A model generated the notes under the pieces. It searched no databases and was not told the origin of the DNA. It saw nothing but the letters and a program-made list of their open reading frames with translations. DNA of 64,000 nt from Asterias amurensis (taxonomy: Eukaryota; Echinodermata; Asteroidea; Forcipulatida; Asteriidae). The translations under genes were made by a program, and so were the position numbers. Shown here piece after piece: positions 10,047-37,204 of the stretch (within the stretch, counting starts at the first letter, position 1; each line of letters starts with the position of its first letter). The stretch is from positions 14,280,012 to 14,344,011 of the forward strand of contig NC_092665.1 of assembly GCF_032118995.1 (NCBI RefSeq), written 5' to 3'.

Positions 10047-10760
10047 GGAGTAAGTCATTTGGGTTCATGTGCAGGTGTCCGACTGCCTTCTGCGACTTGT
10101 ATTTTTGTGACACCACTCTCTCTGTCTTCGCATGGTTCAGCAGCGATAAAAAGTAAAGGCAGGATTAAATATTTTCTAAATTAAAAATATTTTAAAAAGT
10201 AGGCCTAAAAACAATATTTTTATTTACAAAATGGATTCTTCACTCTTTCCTTTTTCTCTGCGAAAGAACACAAGTACGACAATTATATTCCATTTCAATG
10301 ATACCAACTCTTTTCTATCTATGGCATGGTGGATGAAGTAGAAAATACATTATGCAAAAAAAGACAATGAATAATCATGGACATGGTCATGATGGTGGTG
10401 TTGTTGTCTCACTTTTTTTTTTTACACCAGACCAGCAACCTATCTAGACAACGAACTCCACTATATTCCTCTCTTTTGTACCTACCTAAATTGTGTATCA
10501 CCTACATGTACTGTAACCCGTCATTTATCTGTTAGATGTTGCATCTTCATCAAAAAATAAGATGTTTAGACGACAACACAACGAAGTAAAGCAGCTGTCG
10601 CTCACCTCAGCTCTCTGGATCATCTCTCCTCTCCCACACACACACACACTCGGTGGCCTTTTTTTTTAACTCACGCCCCCAACGGCCCTAGATCATGTTT
10701 TATAACCCATATTTAATACGCACAATAACATAGTCCTGAAGGGGATGGACATGTGTTACA

Positions 10761-12627
10761 AAATGTTTGAGCATTCGACGATCAAAGGTCATGCTACATT
10801 AAAAAAGTTATGGATGGTCCAGCTATTCTGTTTGTCTTTTCTGTTTGTCTTTTGTCACAGCGCTCAATGCGACTAGTGGTTCGAAATGGGAACGGCTCCA
10901 TCCGGTGTCATGACAAAAACTGTGTCAGAATCCAATCGTTTGATGCTTCAAGTCAAGGGTCTTTATTGCATAATGGTATTTCACTGCGCTGGACCATGGA
11001 GTTCGGCTGGACAAAGAATTTCAGTCTATTTAATTGTTTGTTTAAAAAAAAAAAAATCGTGATATAGATTGAATTGTTGATTGATTGACTGTTTGGTTGA
11101 TTGATTGGTTGATTGATTGATTGTCCCAACTAAAAAAGAAAATCTCTGCCTGCAACGCACGCACACATTTTTAGGCCTCCACCCGCATCTGGAGGTAAAG
11201 CCCGCACACACGACACACACAACTTATGACGCAGTGATCAGTGACGGACAACAGTGCAGATTTTGACGGCGGAAGGGAGAGCACAAAAGCCTGAAGAGTG
11301 GTACGGATCATTAAACTCCGTAAATTTTTCTCTTTTAATTACTTTTTGCACGAAACTCATCAAGCCGCAGACCAAAGACAATTATTGCACCATATTTGAC
11401 AGTAGCCATTACATCTAGCCAGGTCCGGTGTCGCATGCAATTATGTCCTGCATGCATATGCAATAATGTCCGCCGGACAGTTTTGCATATGCAATCGTGT
11501 CCGCCCGGACGCTGCTGCATTTTTTAATTTTTGGGGGGTTTAAAATCATTATTAATAATGCAATTTTGTCCGCTCGGACACATTTGCATATGCAGTTGTG
11601 TCCGCCCCTGTGCAAAACCGTCCTTGCAGTAAATTAAACGTCATTGCCGACCTTAACGGAACATGTTCGCCATTTTTTTACTTGGCAAGCTATAAGTGCA
11701 TGTCATGAATGACATGGGAAATGTTCGGCCGTTGCGGGTTGTATTCGCTGCAATCATAAAATACGTGAATATTCATGCTGCATATACGTAGGTTCAGTGC
11801 ATGCACGGACGGATTTTGCTTAGCCCGGACACGATTGCATATGCAAAAGTGTCCGGAGAGGACAGTATTGCATGGCGGACACGATTGCATCTGACACCGG
11901 CCACTCAGCAATAAACGGTACAAGGCCCGGTTAAATTCAACCTCTATATGTACAAAGTAATGGCATATTATTGCAAAAAAAAAAGACAACATATCAGCAA
12001 AAAATACATACATATGTTATGGTAAGTAAATAATATAATATTTTATGATAATGTTGCTTTTTCACTTTTTCGACAAGTACTTAGTGTGTCGTCTGCAACC
12101 TTCAAACTGTTTGGACGGTTCTCCTGCGGAGGAATACAAAGTTCCGTTTTGGTCGCCCATCCAGATTTAGACATGTCAAATTGAATGATCAAATTAACAA
12201 GATTTTGTGGTACCAGACTAAATTCTTTATCGCTCCATCAAACTTTCTAACGAGCATTTAGTGCTTTTGTGAATGGAATTGTTTTAAGTAAAAAATTGTA
12301 CTACCGCTGCAAAAACCTAACTTCACATTACATTTAGCTTATATTCAGAAACATTTTGTCGAAAATACAGAGGGAAAACATTCGAGAAATTAAAGTGAGA
12401 CATCTGCACCAACTACACGTTGGAAAAAATAATTCGCCTTGACAAGCTTCCCTAGTTGCAGGGCCATTCTGCAGTCGCCATCGTATAATGTATCTGTGTA
12501 TCACTACCGGGCCGTTTCTTGGATTTTGATGATCTTTTTCCCACCAAAAAGCTGATATTTCGTACTTGGATCGTAGACGTTCTGCTCTGGAGTTGTGTTG
12601 AGGGACCGTTAGGGTAGAAGAGGCAAC
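10761..12627. promoter_or_regulatory. Shared intergenic region between head-to-head PEX5 and PDE6D
   Basis: PEX5 reads left and PDE6D reads right from this ~1.9-kb gap, so promoters of both genes should lie in it. It holds (TTGA)n-like simple sequence at 11085-11125, the 483-bp palindrome-rich element at 11422-11904, and otherwise AT-rich sequence. No conserved open frame was found. Confidence 0.4.
11422..11904. mobile_element. Family D TIR element built of alternating palindromes
   Basis: The ends are inverted: CCGGTGTCGCATGCAATTA at left against CCGGTGTCAGATGCAATCG read from the right. Inside both arms, TTGCATATGCAA-type and TGTCCG..CGGACA palindromes alternate about every 30 bp. No coding capacity. 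Confidence 0.75.
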
Positions 12628-26636
<14,009 letters not shown>

Positions 26637-28696
26637 GAGCTGTCAGGTTCAATTAGACTTAAACTAATGGAGCACCGAGACACACCATCATCAGGTTTTT
26701 ATTAGTATTTTTCTTATAAAACGAAAACAAAAAAACCTCCACACTGGTGAAACCTTTTGGCAAGGCCTTCGTGTTTGTGGAAACCTTATTTTATATATAT
26801 CTGACGTTATCAATAGAATGCAATCTTGACCTTATAGAGTAGATGACCCTAATGTGACCTTTGACCTCGTGAGCGGGGTGGCAGAGGTAGAAAAAAAAAC
26901 CTTGCGCTCTTTAGAAAGCTAAGTAAAGTTTTACAAGTACAGTTAATTGGTGTCATTTACATTTAAAAAAAATTGGTTCGATCTTTGAGGCATGGGGTAA
27001 ATATTTGGTGGTTACAATATGGGCGTTTGAATATAACACAAGGTGCGTCCCCCACAGTTCAACCAGGAATAAGCCGGTTACAAATCATGTGAAAAAAAAT
27101 CTGGCTACATGATTCACTTAAGTTCATTTGTCGCAGTGGTTTGCATGGAGATAACTCAGCTAGGGCATATTTCTCTGCAGTACGTGTTTATAGCATAAGG
27201 TTGTCCAGTGAATATTTTTCACACTCGCTCATGGCAGTCATTGCCAAGGTCCTGAACTTCCAACTTCCAATGCAGAGTTGAGTTACGGGTGTGATATTTT
27301 GATTTGACCGCGTTTAGGTAAAAATAGGGAGTTTTCGTTTTGGACGATGGATGGTTCCGCAGCAGTAATGATGACATTTGGCGTCATCTGCGCATGCGTC
27401 GGCTTTGAGGAAGGTCGTCCCTCAATTTCTACGACAGTACTTGGGGTGTAACTGCGTTGTGCTGAAAACGACAACATTTGGCTGAAAACTATTAACCGTC
27501 GCAGAACCATCCATCGTCGAAAACGAAACCTGCCTAAAATAGCCTTTTCTGGACAGACTGTGTAGGACGCACTGAAGTATGAAATAACCCATTTTAGTGC
27601 TACTGTGTAAGACTAAAAAGAAATATTGTCAGAAATGTACTTTTTACATTCCATTACTCCAAGCCAAAATGTGTAATACGAAAAGGGAAGCCCACTTTTT
27701 AGATGCATGATAAAATACCGTCCTGATTAACTAGAAATGAGCATGTATTTGTAAATAATTAATCATTTGAAGAAGGCGAGAAAAAACAAATGGAATCATC
27801 ACCCAGTTAACTGTATTCTATGCCTTTTTTGTAATTTTATCCTATTAACATATTAGTCCTAAAGTCTAATGCATTGTCAGAAACCAGTATTCAAAAAAGC
27901 TTTTCTTCTGTTTGTTATCTTTGTGTTAAACTCTGTAAATTTCTTTTTAGTGTGAATCTTCTAAGATGCTAATGGTAAACTAAACGGACGCATATCAATG
28001 TTCCAGGCTTGTGCGTTGGAGACGTTGTACATTTGAAAACGTAGTGAGAGGAAGAAAAAGATGTTGTAAAATAAATTATGATTCCGACAAAAATGTCCTG
28101 AGGCTGTGTGCATAGTGGAAAAGAAATGGTGATTAAATTTGTCGAAAGAACAAAGATTGTATCTGTCTTAGTGTGTGGGTCGGAGACAAACAGTTCTATT
28201 ACATGTATAGGCTGTCTTATTTGAAAACAGAAAAAAAAACTACTCAAAGTCCATCAAAATACTGTCAGGTTTTTACTTCTTAATTGGATGATCACCTTTC
28301 TTAATTTTGAAGCAATTTTTTTAATATCTTTGTTCGGGGATGCTAGTTAGAAGCTATGAAACCATAAACTGCCGTGTTGCCAGGGATCACACCTCCCAAA
28401 CAAAGATATCGCCAACATAGGGCTACGATAGCTCAGTTTGTTGACTCTCACAGGTGACTCGTATTGTTTCTTTCTTGATCATTTGCCCTTTAGTTCAACA
28501 TTACATTGACAAAACCCAAAGTATGACCTTACCTTTAAACCATGTTTTTACTTGCTACATGTATGCTGCATGGCAACATTTTTGGAGGGTTTAGTGGTTA
28601 CAATGCCAGAATATTCCAGATACCAATCCACATGAAAATTCCTCATTTATAAAAAGTGCTCAGGAGGCCTGTGGTAGTCACTTTATGCTAATCAAT

Positions 28697-29003
28697 CACT
28701 TTGTGGTAATCACTTTGTGGTAATCACTGTGTGGTAATCACTGTGTGGTAATCACTGTGTGGTAATCACTTTGTGGTAATCACTGTGTGGTAATCACTGT
28801 GTGGTAATCACTGTGTGGTAATCACTTTGTGGTAATCACTGTGTGGTAATCACTTTGTGGTAATCACTTTGTGGTAATCACTGTGTGGTAATCACTTTGT
28901 GGTAATCACTTTGTGGTAATCACTGTGTGGTAATCACTTTGTGGTAATCACTGTGTGGTAATCACTTTGTGGTAATCACTTGTGGTAATCACTTGGTGGT
29001 AAT
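28697..29003. repeat. 14-bp tandem array (TGGTAATCACTKTG)n, about 22 copies
   Basis: Units differ mainly at one G/T position (actgtg versus actttg), in mixed order. The array lies in intergenic DNA 2 kb past PDE6D and has no coding sense. Confidence 0.93.
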
Positions 29004-30316
29004 TTACTTCGCCTGATTTTTCTATTTGAAGACAATCAGATCTCACGAATGTACTCATCCAATTAGTAGCCCCCCCCCCCCCACCCCCTCCACTGACCAT
29101 TCCTGGAAACTCATGCAACTGACAGATGCAAACACTTAAGTCCCCGCCGTCTGATATATTTATAAATAGCTATGTATTTGTATATTTTGCCCATGTGACC
29201 AGTTCTGTTTTTCAAGATGGCGGATTTTAAAACAACCCAATGCATTTTCACAATAAGACACATTGCCCCCTAAAGATAATTTCAGTTTTATAAAGTAACG
29301 GTAAAAATTTGAGTGAGTTTTGACATGACTGAAGATTTACTCCACTAAAAATAATGTTAAACTCTTGAGATGCATAGTAAACCCTCTCACTATTGGTTCC
29401 ATTTTAAATGAGTTGACTAATCATTTGAAACCATATGACTGCATAGGTTTGCATGGTGTCAAATTGCAGTGGCAAATTGTACAGATGCATTTACTATGAT
29501 ATTGTAGGCTATATGTAGTTTATATATAATTTAAAACCACAGTATGGTCAAAGTGTATGAAGGTTGACACTGTAATGCAGGCTAGTATATTGCATTCAAA
29601 AAAAGTGTATGCAATATTGCAGGCTTGCACTGATCGTTCAAAACCACAGTGCATGATATTGAATGGTCAGACAGTAGGAGGGTTGACTGTGTACTTGTAG
29701 ATACATTCATCACATAATATCATATTGCGGACTTGCATAGTGCATTGATCATTCAAAAGTAGTGGATGGTAGTGAATGGTCAGTGAGTATAGGAGCATTA
29801 AACAATTCTCAACTTTTGCAAATTTTAGACAAATTAATTTGAATCGTTATTCTGATGTCGAGATGTGCATTACTGGTCAGCGAAATTCCATCAATTTAGA
29901 ACCTGAATCATTCGCTTCCCTTAAAATCGAAGAAGCATTGCTGTGATTATCTCTCTATTCATTACTGGCATTCTTTATGTCAATGACCAGTGTGTACAAA
30001 ATCAAGGTCTTATCGTCTCTACACAAATAGACTCAGAGCTGTAGTGCTACGGGGAAAGAGGCACGTCCATGGCGAAAACCACTAATTTGATTTAACACAT
30101 CTATTCTGGATCATGGTTCACAATAGTTCCTGATGGTTGGAGAGATCTAGTGTGAAGATATTTGTGTATTCTGGAATGGCTCCATTTTTGGATGAGGAAA
30201 GTGGAAGGAATAGGTTGGCCTGATGGAAGACGCGTAGATGGGGGTATTTTTATCATTGTATTAATTTTTAAAGATGCATGATGATGACAGCTTCCACTGC
30301 AGGCTTGGATCTGTGT

Positions 30317-30560
30317 GGGCCCAATTTCACAAAGCTATTAAGCAGAAAATGTTGCTTCGTAAATTTCTTTGCTATGCAAAAAATTGAGTAGGGTACCAAC
30401 TTATGGAATTTTGGCTGGTAACCAAATTTCTGTTAAGCAAGATTTTTCTGTGCTTAGCCAGTTCTTATGCTTATGGGCTTTCTGAAATTGGGCCCTGGCT
30501 CAAATTTCATAAAGCTGTGTTAAGAAGAAAACCCTGCTTAGTAAATTTCTTTCCCAAGCG
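30317..30560. mobile_element. Family A foldback MITE plus adjoining half copy
   Basis: gggcccaatttcacaaagct to tctgaaattgggccc (30317-30495), then a second left half with caaatttcataaagctg to about 30560. Confidence 0.7.
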
Positions 30561-30596
30561 AAAAATGATAGAGTCACAGGTTTGGATGTCCAGGGC

Positions 30597-30722
30597 TTAA
30601 TTTCACAAAGAGCTAAGATTGATCTTAAGTGCGATCAATCAATCTAAATTGTGAGGTCACAATACAAATCACTATGGTGACACTCGTCAACTCGAATATT
30701 AGTGTTTTGTGAAATCCAGCCC
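30597..30722. repeat. Dispersed repeat family K, second copy
   Basis: Same blocks as 8763-8885, with inverted tttcaca/tgtgaaa ends. Confidence 0.6.
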
Positions 30723-32031
30723 AGGGGTTTATGAGTAAAATCTCCCAGGACATGCAGATGAAATGCTGTAGCGAGGGGGCAGGGCACACAGGAAGGTGGG
30801 GTGGGGAGAAAGATTAGAGGACGGTGCCCCCTTGACTAAAGATATTTAAGTCTTGGCGTTATTTTAGGTATTAGTAGAAACCTTAGTCTTAGATATTATT
30901 TACAATCTTGAGGGACAAGTAGTGTCATCATTAAATAAGGGGGACTGTTGTCACAGCCATAGCTGGGTTCGATTTCATGACTTTGCTTACCGTGAAATTC
31001 TTTGCTTACGGTAACTGCAAAACACATATTTTTATGGACTGAAAGCACAGAAAAGGCGGCTTGACGTTTATTGATTTCGAATTTTCTTCTCGAAGAGTGA
31101 GCTCAAAATTCCTCATTTCGGTTCGTGTCAGTGCCCTTGGAAAGGCTTGAGTTGAGACCCCCCCCCTCTTCCGACTTGCTTGTCCCTGTTTGATCAGGGC
31201 ACATGATTTATTTAGTATTGAGAAATACTCATAAAATGCTGCTAAAGAATGGGTCTGTGAAATGAGTTTCCATGGTAACAATGATACACATTTTATTTCT
31301 GTTGTAAACATTTGTTTTGGGCTTCACGATGTTTTTGTTTTTTTACATTATTTTGTAACCGTAGAAAGCAACTTTCACATTATGAATATAGGAAGGTGTA
31401 GAGTTGAATGTAACAGCTAATATTTGTACTTGTATGATGTGCTTGATTTGTATATTTATTACATTAAACTAAATTGTGTATACGCACTAAAGTGAAACTT
31501 TACCAATTCAAGAAATTGGTTCACTTGTTATAAGTATATAAGTGCCTGTTGAAAAAAAGCCGAAACATTGTGATCCATTTAGATGTAGACTGTTAAGTCG
31601 GACATAAGGAGCTTTAACCCCCCACAAACAAATATAAATAGTATTATGCAGTTCTTAAACAGCATTTTGTCTATGTCTGACGGGCATCTCAAAGGCTATT
31701 TTATTTTCTGGATGGGAGGCCTTTTCAAAATCACAGCTTGATTTTGAGGGTAAGGCCATTTTTATTTTTCAAAGGGCACATTGGAAAATGTTAATGTCTA
31801 TGGGAAACTTTTGATGGGGCACCAAGGCCAAAACCCGGGGCAACTAGAGGCAATGGCTTCCATATAATTCCAGGCCTGGCGGCTTTGGCTCCGGCTTAGA
31901 TTACAAGGTGTTTTGACACAATCTTCAGTGTGTGTAGCTATAATCGTGCCAGCAAATTGCAGGGAAAATTCCTTCTGTAAAATTTAACAATCCACAACCA
32001 ATGAAGGCACCAACACTTGGTTGGTTCTTAA

Positions 32032-32415
32032 AGGAACACGTTGCCTTGGATCGGTCGAGTTGGTCTTTGAAAAGCGTTTTGTGACCGTTTGTTATAAAAT
32101 GCATATGGTTAGAAAGATGATGTAAAAGTAGAATACAATGATCTACACAAATATGCCTCGAAATTGCGTGGTTTTCGATTTACCTCGTCCAATAACACGG
32201 TCGGCCATTTATGGGAGTCAAAATTTTGACTCCCATAAATGGCCGACCGTGATAGTTCGCGACGTAAAAAGAAAACCGTGCAATTTTGAGTGATACTTGT
32301 GTGGATCATTATATTCTACTTTTAAAACATCTTTCTAACCATATATATTTCATAACAAAACGGTTTCAAACGCTTTTGAGTGACCAACTCGTCCGATCCA
32401 AGGCAACGTGTTCCT
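32032..32415. mobile_element. TTAA-flanked palindromic MITE family C
   Basis: TTAA at 32028-32031 and 32416-32419. Ends AGGAACACGTTGCCTTGGAT and the inverse; almost the whole 384 bp folds back, centred on a ~46-nt near-perfect palindrome around TCAAAATTTTGA. Confidence 0.9.
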
Positions 32416-34714
32416 TTAATTGTTCTGATCTTTTGAATATGAAGAGAATTTTTTTTAAAGTTTTCTGTAAAATCTTAACTTTTTGGGTTTTTTTGTGCGA
32501 TATTTTCTAAGTAAGAATACCATGTTCTTTATATCTGTATTCAGTATGTAGGCCTGTTATGTTTAAAACTGCTAAAAATGGTATTCTTGAAAATTTAAAA
32601 ACATCTTCTGTCGAGGTAAAATGTTTCTATCAAGATTTTTGGGGATTGACACAAGACATACTTTCTTGAAACAATTTTTTTTCTTATTTCAACAATACAC
32701 ATTAAATTATTTTTAGCAGTGTAGCACAGTCATATAAACAAATGGAAACAAATAGTCAACAAAAATATGAATAATTTGTCATCTGTTCACCCAATACTAA
32801 TTAGAGTTTTAGAAATACATTTTAGCATTGAAGCGGCCAAGGGCCAATTTCAGAGATTCTTGAAACACTGCACATTTTTACGAACCACAAAAATGTCACA
32901 GTGTGTATTATGTATGCATGGTTTATGAATGGTGCCCAGCTAATTAAGTTGTCTATTTTTAAGTTAGAAGAGTCAGGCATGGAACTTTTACGCTGATTTC
33001 CTCTTTTCATTTTCAAAACAGTGCCATAGCAAACTTTTTACAAAAATGTACAAAAAAGTATGATTAGCCATTTGCCTAGAAAGTTGCACGTCTGAAGAAT
33101 AAACTGTCTGTAAATCGAGCCCAGGTTGTCACACAGGCAAGTGCAGCTTTGGAACCAGACCCTTTGCGTATGACGCCAGAACAGCGCCCTCACGGAGGTC
33201 AATGAAGAGCCATCATTGGCTGTGCGCTGTGCGCTGCATGTACACATTTCCATAAGCCATTTTGAGGTGCCACAGCCATATGACACTAGTAGGTTTGGGT
33301 AAAAACTTTCTGTAGATACTCGAACCAAACCGTGCAATCCTACAGCGTCCTCCATACCTCAAAAAGGCTAATTGTTTGGCAATGGTGGTCAATGCAAGTG
33401 GTTCATTCATTTGTGTATACATGTTTTGGATTTAATATTATTAGTTGTTGAATAACTGTATGCATTATTTTACTATTTTACCAATCATTGCGTTTTCCTA
33501 CAAATCTTAGGAAAACAAAATTGTCAAGGATGAATTTCTGTATACAGAAAGTATTCGAAATATATAGGTAGTGAAATTTTCGTTGTGTTTTCCCTGTTGT
33601 CATTCTTTGTCTTTTCAATTATTACAAAATAGTTTTCTTGTTTGTTGAAATGTCACATTAACTGGGTATGTGCTATTAATGTCGCCTAGTGTTGACTATG
33701 TCCAACTCAGCCACCCAAACAATTTCTACATCACTGTTTCAGTTATTATGTAACACCCGATTATAATAAAGCTGGAGGTGATGTCCTAAAATTTAGTTTT
33801 TGAAAAAAACTACAAAAAAAACTTTAAAAAGAGAGGTTTTAGGTAATGGATTCATGACAGCAGTGCTACTGTAAAATGGTGGGGTTGGGATGGAGGCATG
33901 GGGTAACCCCCCTTCTATCACTTTCTATTCTTGCTATTTTCCCCATCCCCCTAGCCAACCTTTTGAGCGGACGGCTCTCTTTTATCATCGGTCTTATCAT
34001 AGTAATGGCGACAATGATTATACTATTGTTATAAGACAGCCATACTGGTCCAACAAGGTGGGCTATCCCCACACCCTATTCACTCTATTTAATTTTCACC
34101 CAAGCCATTTGCGAGTTAGATTTGATTAACCCACACCTGTGACGTCATGCTATTGTTAAATCGCTCCATGATTTTGCATTATCCTATACATAATGTCTGG
34201 TACAATGACTGCACATGATTCGGGGCAAGCTTTTGTATAGCACCCTCTAGATGAGCAGACCCTGGTACCATTGTGCCATACACATCCATTCAGAATTGTG
34301 TATGGGTGTTCACCTTCTCTTATGAACTACGCAAAAGCTTGCCCCCAAATCATGTGACATAGCAACTGTCTCAATAGTCTGAGGAACTCAAACTCAAGTG
34401 GTGACTTGTGACTTGAAGCCCGTCATTGTACCAATATTAAAATCGAACACGCAAATGCACCCAGTAATGCAACGGCGGCGTTTCCCTAGTTCAGAATAAT
34501 GCTGGTGTAAATCTGTTTGGATGTGATAAATCAATGGTTTTTCAGAACTGGTATTTATTTTGGTATTGGTTTGTTTACATTCCATTCGTGGCCACAGGGC
34601 AACTTCCTAGAATGTGACAACAATATAAAAACATTCAACAGAAAAATACATGCAAAACACTGTAACAGTGTATAGTTCTTGGGAAGGTTAACAAGCTGTA
34701 TTCCAGGCAAATGC

Positions 34715-34850
34715 CTGTACGATATTGAAAGGTTTGCGGTAACACCATGTAATGACTATCTCTAACGAGTTGGGGTGGTTCTGAAAAGAACCATTGGTTT
34801 CAACTCGACGTTTCGATCATTATGCTCTGATCGTCTTCTGGAGAAATGCC
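34715..34850. repeat. Second copy of the gcggtaacaccatg repeat
   Basis: tttgcggtaacaccatg, the perfect hairpin ggttctgaaaagaacc and tcgacgtttcgatcattatg, matching 7030-7300. A reverse copy of the left part is at 25835-25920. Confidence 0.65.
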
Positions 34851-34904
34851 TGTACATTAAACAAACTTAAAACAAAAGCAGAATCTGAATTGGCTAAAAG
34901 GGAG

Positions 34905-35060
34905 ACTGCCAAAATAGCTCAGGAGGTAGAGTGTTGGTAGATTATTCGGGAGGCCGTTGGTTCGAATCCCGCTCCAGACATTATTTCATATCCGATAGGA
35001 CATCAATCCTCATCTCAATTCCAGTCAACCGTGCCAAGTTAAAAGAATTCTGCCATTAAA
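34905..35060 (+). repeat. tRNA-derived SINE
   Basis: AATAGCTCAGGAGGTAGAG (box A) and TGGTTCGAATCCCGC (box B), followed by a non-tRNA body. Confidence 0.7.
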
Positions 35061-35556
35061 GAAATCCTGTGATATGCACGCCCTTCACAGGTGTAGTGCG
35101 AGTTTGACAGGATGTTGAAATCGAGGGTTTATTTATTTATTTCATATCCGATTAGTCATCAATCTTCGTTACAAAACCAGTCAACAGTGCAAAAATAACC
35201 GTCAAATCCTATCACTTGCCGATTATCCCACACACAGACTTCACCTGTGTACACACAAAACCGTGTTGCATAGCAACCGTTTTGTGTTTATAAATCATGA
35301 ATTATGCATATATGAACCAGACAGACAGACAGGGGAATGCAAACACATTGCATTGTACTTTACAGTGCCTCAAGTCTCGAACGCGGTCAAATTAAATATT
35401 TCTCTTAACGAGGCACATCTGTGAATATTATTAGATAAATATTGACTTATTGAGCGGACAGAGTTCAAAGTGACAACACAAAAATGCAAATGAATTCTCA
35501 CAGATTCAATTGGTGAAAATCCAACACAATCGCAAATAAAATGTTAACAACCAGCA

Positions 35557-35788
35557 GGGCCCAATTTCATAGAGCTGCTAAGCAAAAAGATTTGCTAAGC
35601 ATGAAATTTCTTCCTTGATAAAAACAGGATTACCAACCAAATTTCCATTGCTTGTTACTGGTACTCAGCTGTTGGTTGCTTATCCTGAAAATCACGTGGA
35701 AATTTGGCTGGTTATCCTGTTTTTATCAAGGAAGAAATTTCATGCTAAGCAAATTTTTATGCTAAGCAGCTCTATGAAATTAGGCCCT
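35557..35788. mobile_element. Family A foldback MITE
   Basis: cagggcccaatttcatagag to ctatgaaattaggccctg; interior nearly identical to the 315-558 and 21461-21710 copies. Confidence 0.85.
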
Positions 35789-35796
35789 GGTAAGTA

Positions 35797-35957
35797 AGCT
35801 TTGTTTTTGAAAGGGCAAGGGCACCAAGTCATGTTCCCCGTTGGTATGGAGCACCCTGTGAGGTAATTGTAAATTTCTACTGGAGCATTTCAAGGGCACC
35901 AAGGCAATGACCGGGGGCATGGAGGCAATCACCTTTGTTGCCTCGGTAAAGTATCAG
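35797..35957 (+). repeat. Dispersed repeat family J, second copy
   Basis: tttgtttttgaaagggcaag ... tttctactggagcatttcaa ... aaagtatcaggcat; it follows a family A element after 8 bp. Confidence 0.65.
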
Positions 35958-35999
35958 GCATGAACTACTATACTCCAAACATAATAAATAATAACACAT

Positions 36000-36343
36000 G
36001 TAATAATAACAAATTCTTATACAGCGCATTTCACAATAAACCGTTTCAATGCACTTTACATTAGTCCCCTGGTCATTGGGCCAATAAACATCCCATTAAT
36101 CTTTCTTAGCTCCCATTGGGTACAACCCCGAGCTGCCGTGGCGCTCCAAAAGCTTTTCATTCACAATATCAACCTCTACCCTCGCAGGTACCCATTTATA
36201 CCCCTGGGTGAAGGGAAGCAATTATAGTAAAGTATCTTGCTCAAGGACACAAGTGTCACGACCGGGATTCGAACCCATACTCCGGTGACTTAGCACCAGA
36301 ACTTGAATTCGATGCTCTTAACCACTCGGCCGCGACACTCTAC
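36000..36343 (-). repeat. Near full-length tRNA-derived SINE
   Basis: Head GGCCGAGTGGTTAAGAGC, box B GGGTTCGAATCCC, body TGTCCTTGAGCAAGATAC, and tail GCGCTGTATAAGAA followed by (ATT)n. This plan is typical of marine deuterostome SINEs. Confidence 0.88.
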
Positions 36344-36874
36344 AAACAAAGTGACTCAATTGAATATCGCATAACAAAACAACTTATGCAACTCAACACA
36401 TTAGAACAGATAAACACACTTGCAAATATTTACGCAACTTTTAACACACCAGTACGAAAAAACAAACTTGCCAGTCAATATCTTAAACATAATTTATTTG
36501 TTCAAACAAATCACAAATACATGCACTGCAGGTGTCAAACTTAACTCCGATAAAACCCAGCTTTAAAAAAAAGATTCATTATTATTTTTGTGTACTCTTA
36601 GAAAAAAATAATAATAATAATTTGACGACTGTCATCATATTGCATTTAATCAGATTGGTAGGTAGAGGGCAAAACAGCAATTTTGTTTTTATTATTATTG
36701 TTATTGTTATATTTTTTTTTTATTTATTTTTTTTTTTGGGGGGGGGTGGGGGTTTGGGGTGCTTAGCTGAGAACCACAAATTTAGCTGGTTCTTGCTAAG
36801 CAGTAAGTTTGTTTCAGAGCTAAGGATTCTGTGTGGAACAGGGCCCTAATCTCATGACAGAGCATATAAAACAC

Positions 36875-36880
36875 TTTATT
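36875..36880 (-). terminator. NDUFB5: Candidate NDUFB5 polyadenylation signal AATAAA
   Basis: AATAAA on the minus strand about 210 bp past the stop, the first such hexamer after it. Confidence 0.4.
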
Positions 36881-37089
36881 CAAGTATTCTTTCAAGAAAA
36901 TTTGAATCATGCTAAGTATTTAAGGAGATTTTGAGAGAAAAAAAACTAAAATCAGGTTAAAATCCTGATCCTGAGAAATCAAACCTCTGATAACGAACAT
37001 TAAAAACCAAAGTTTTTAAACTTTGCGTTTCCTAAATCTTTTGTACAAGCTTCTCAAAACCCTCTGAAAACAATTAACTTCTCAACAAA

Positions 37090-37204
37090 TTAATCTTTCA
37101 GTTCTTCGTCTTCGTATCTGTCGACCGGTGAGGCGACGGGGTAGTAATACCAGTGGCCGTCTCCTCTCTCTCTCATCAACCTACGGACGGTCTTCTCAGC
37201 TTTC
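37090..37204 (-). CDS. NDUFB5: NDUFB5 exon 6 (C-terminus, stop TAA)
   Basis: KAEKTVRRLMRERGDGHWYY, then a divergent acidic tail ending EELKD and TAA. Acceptor CTTTTACAG. Confidence 0.95.

Larger units (their letters stand above)
9540..10760 (-). promoter_or_regulatory. PEX5: PEX5 5' noncoding region: likely UTR exon, UTR intron and promoter side
   Basis: On the minus strand CTGAG|GTGAGC puts a good donor at 10606/10605, and TTTTTTTTCCAG at ~9669 is a good acceptor. This predicts a noncoding first exon ending at 10606, an intron of about 0.94 kb, and UTR from 9668 to 9540. The intron holds a SINE (9780-9935) and a 73-nt hairpin (9974-10046). The transcription start is not determined; no clear TATA box was seen. 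Confidence 0.45.
26637..37089. other. Intergenic region between PDE6D and NDUFB5 (convergent genes)
   Basis: About 10.4 kb. It must contain the 3' UTRs of both genes (NDUFB5's probably ends near 36860). The rest is AT-rich sequence with the 14-bp array, family A and C foldbacks, SINEs, families J and K, and a T/G-rich low-complexity run at 36700-36760. No exon-like sequence was found. Confidence 0.7.

Noticed and set aside
28697-29003. CRISPR-like regular repeats
   Set aside because: A simple head-to-tail tandem array without spacers in an animal genome.
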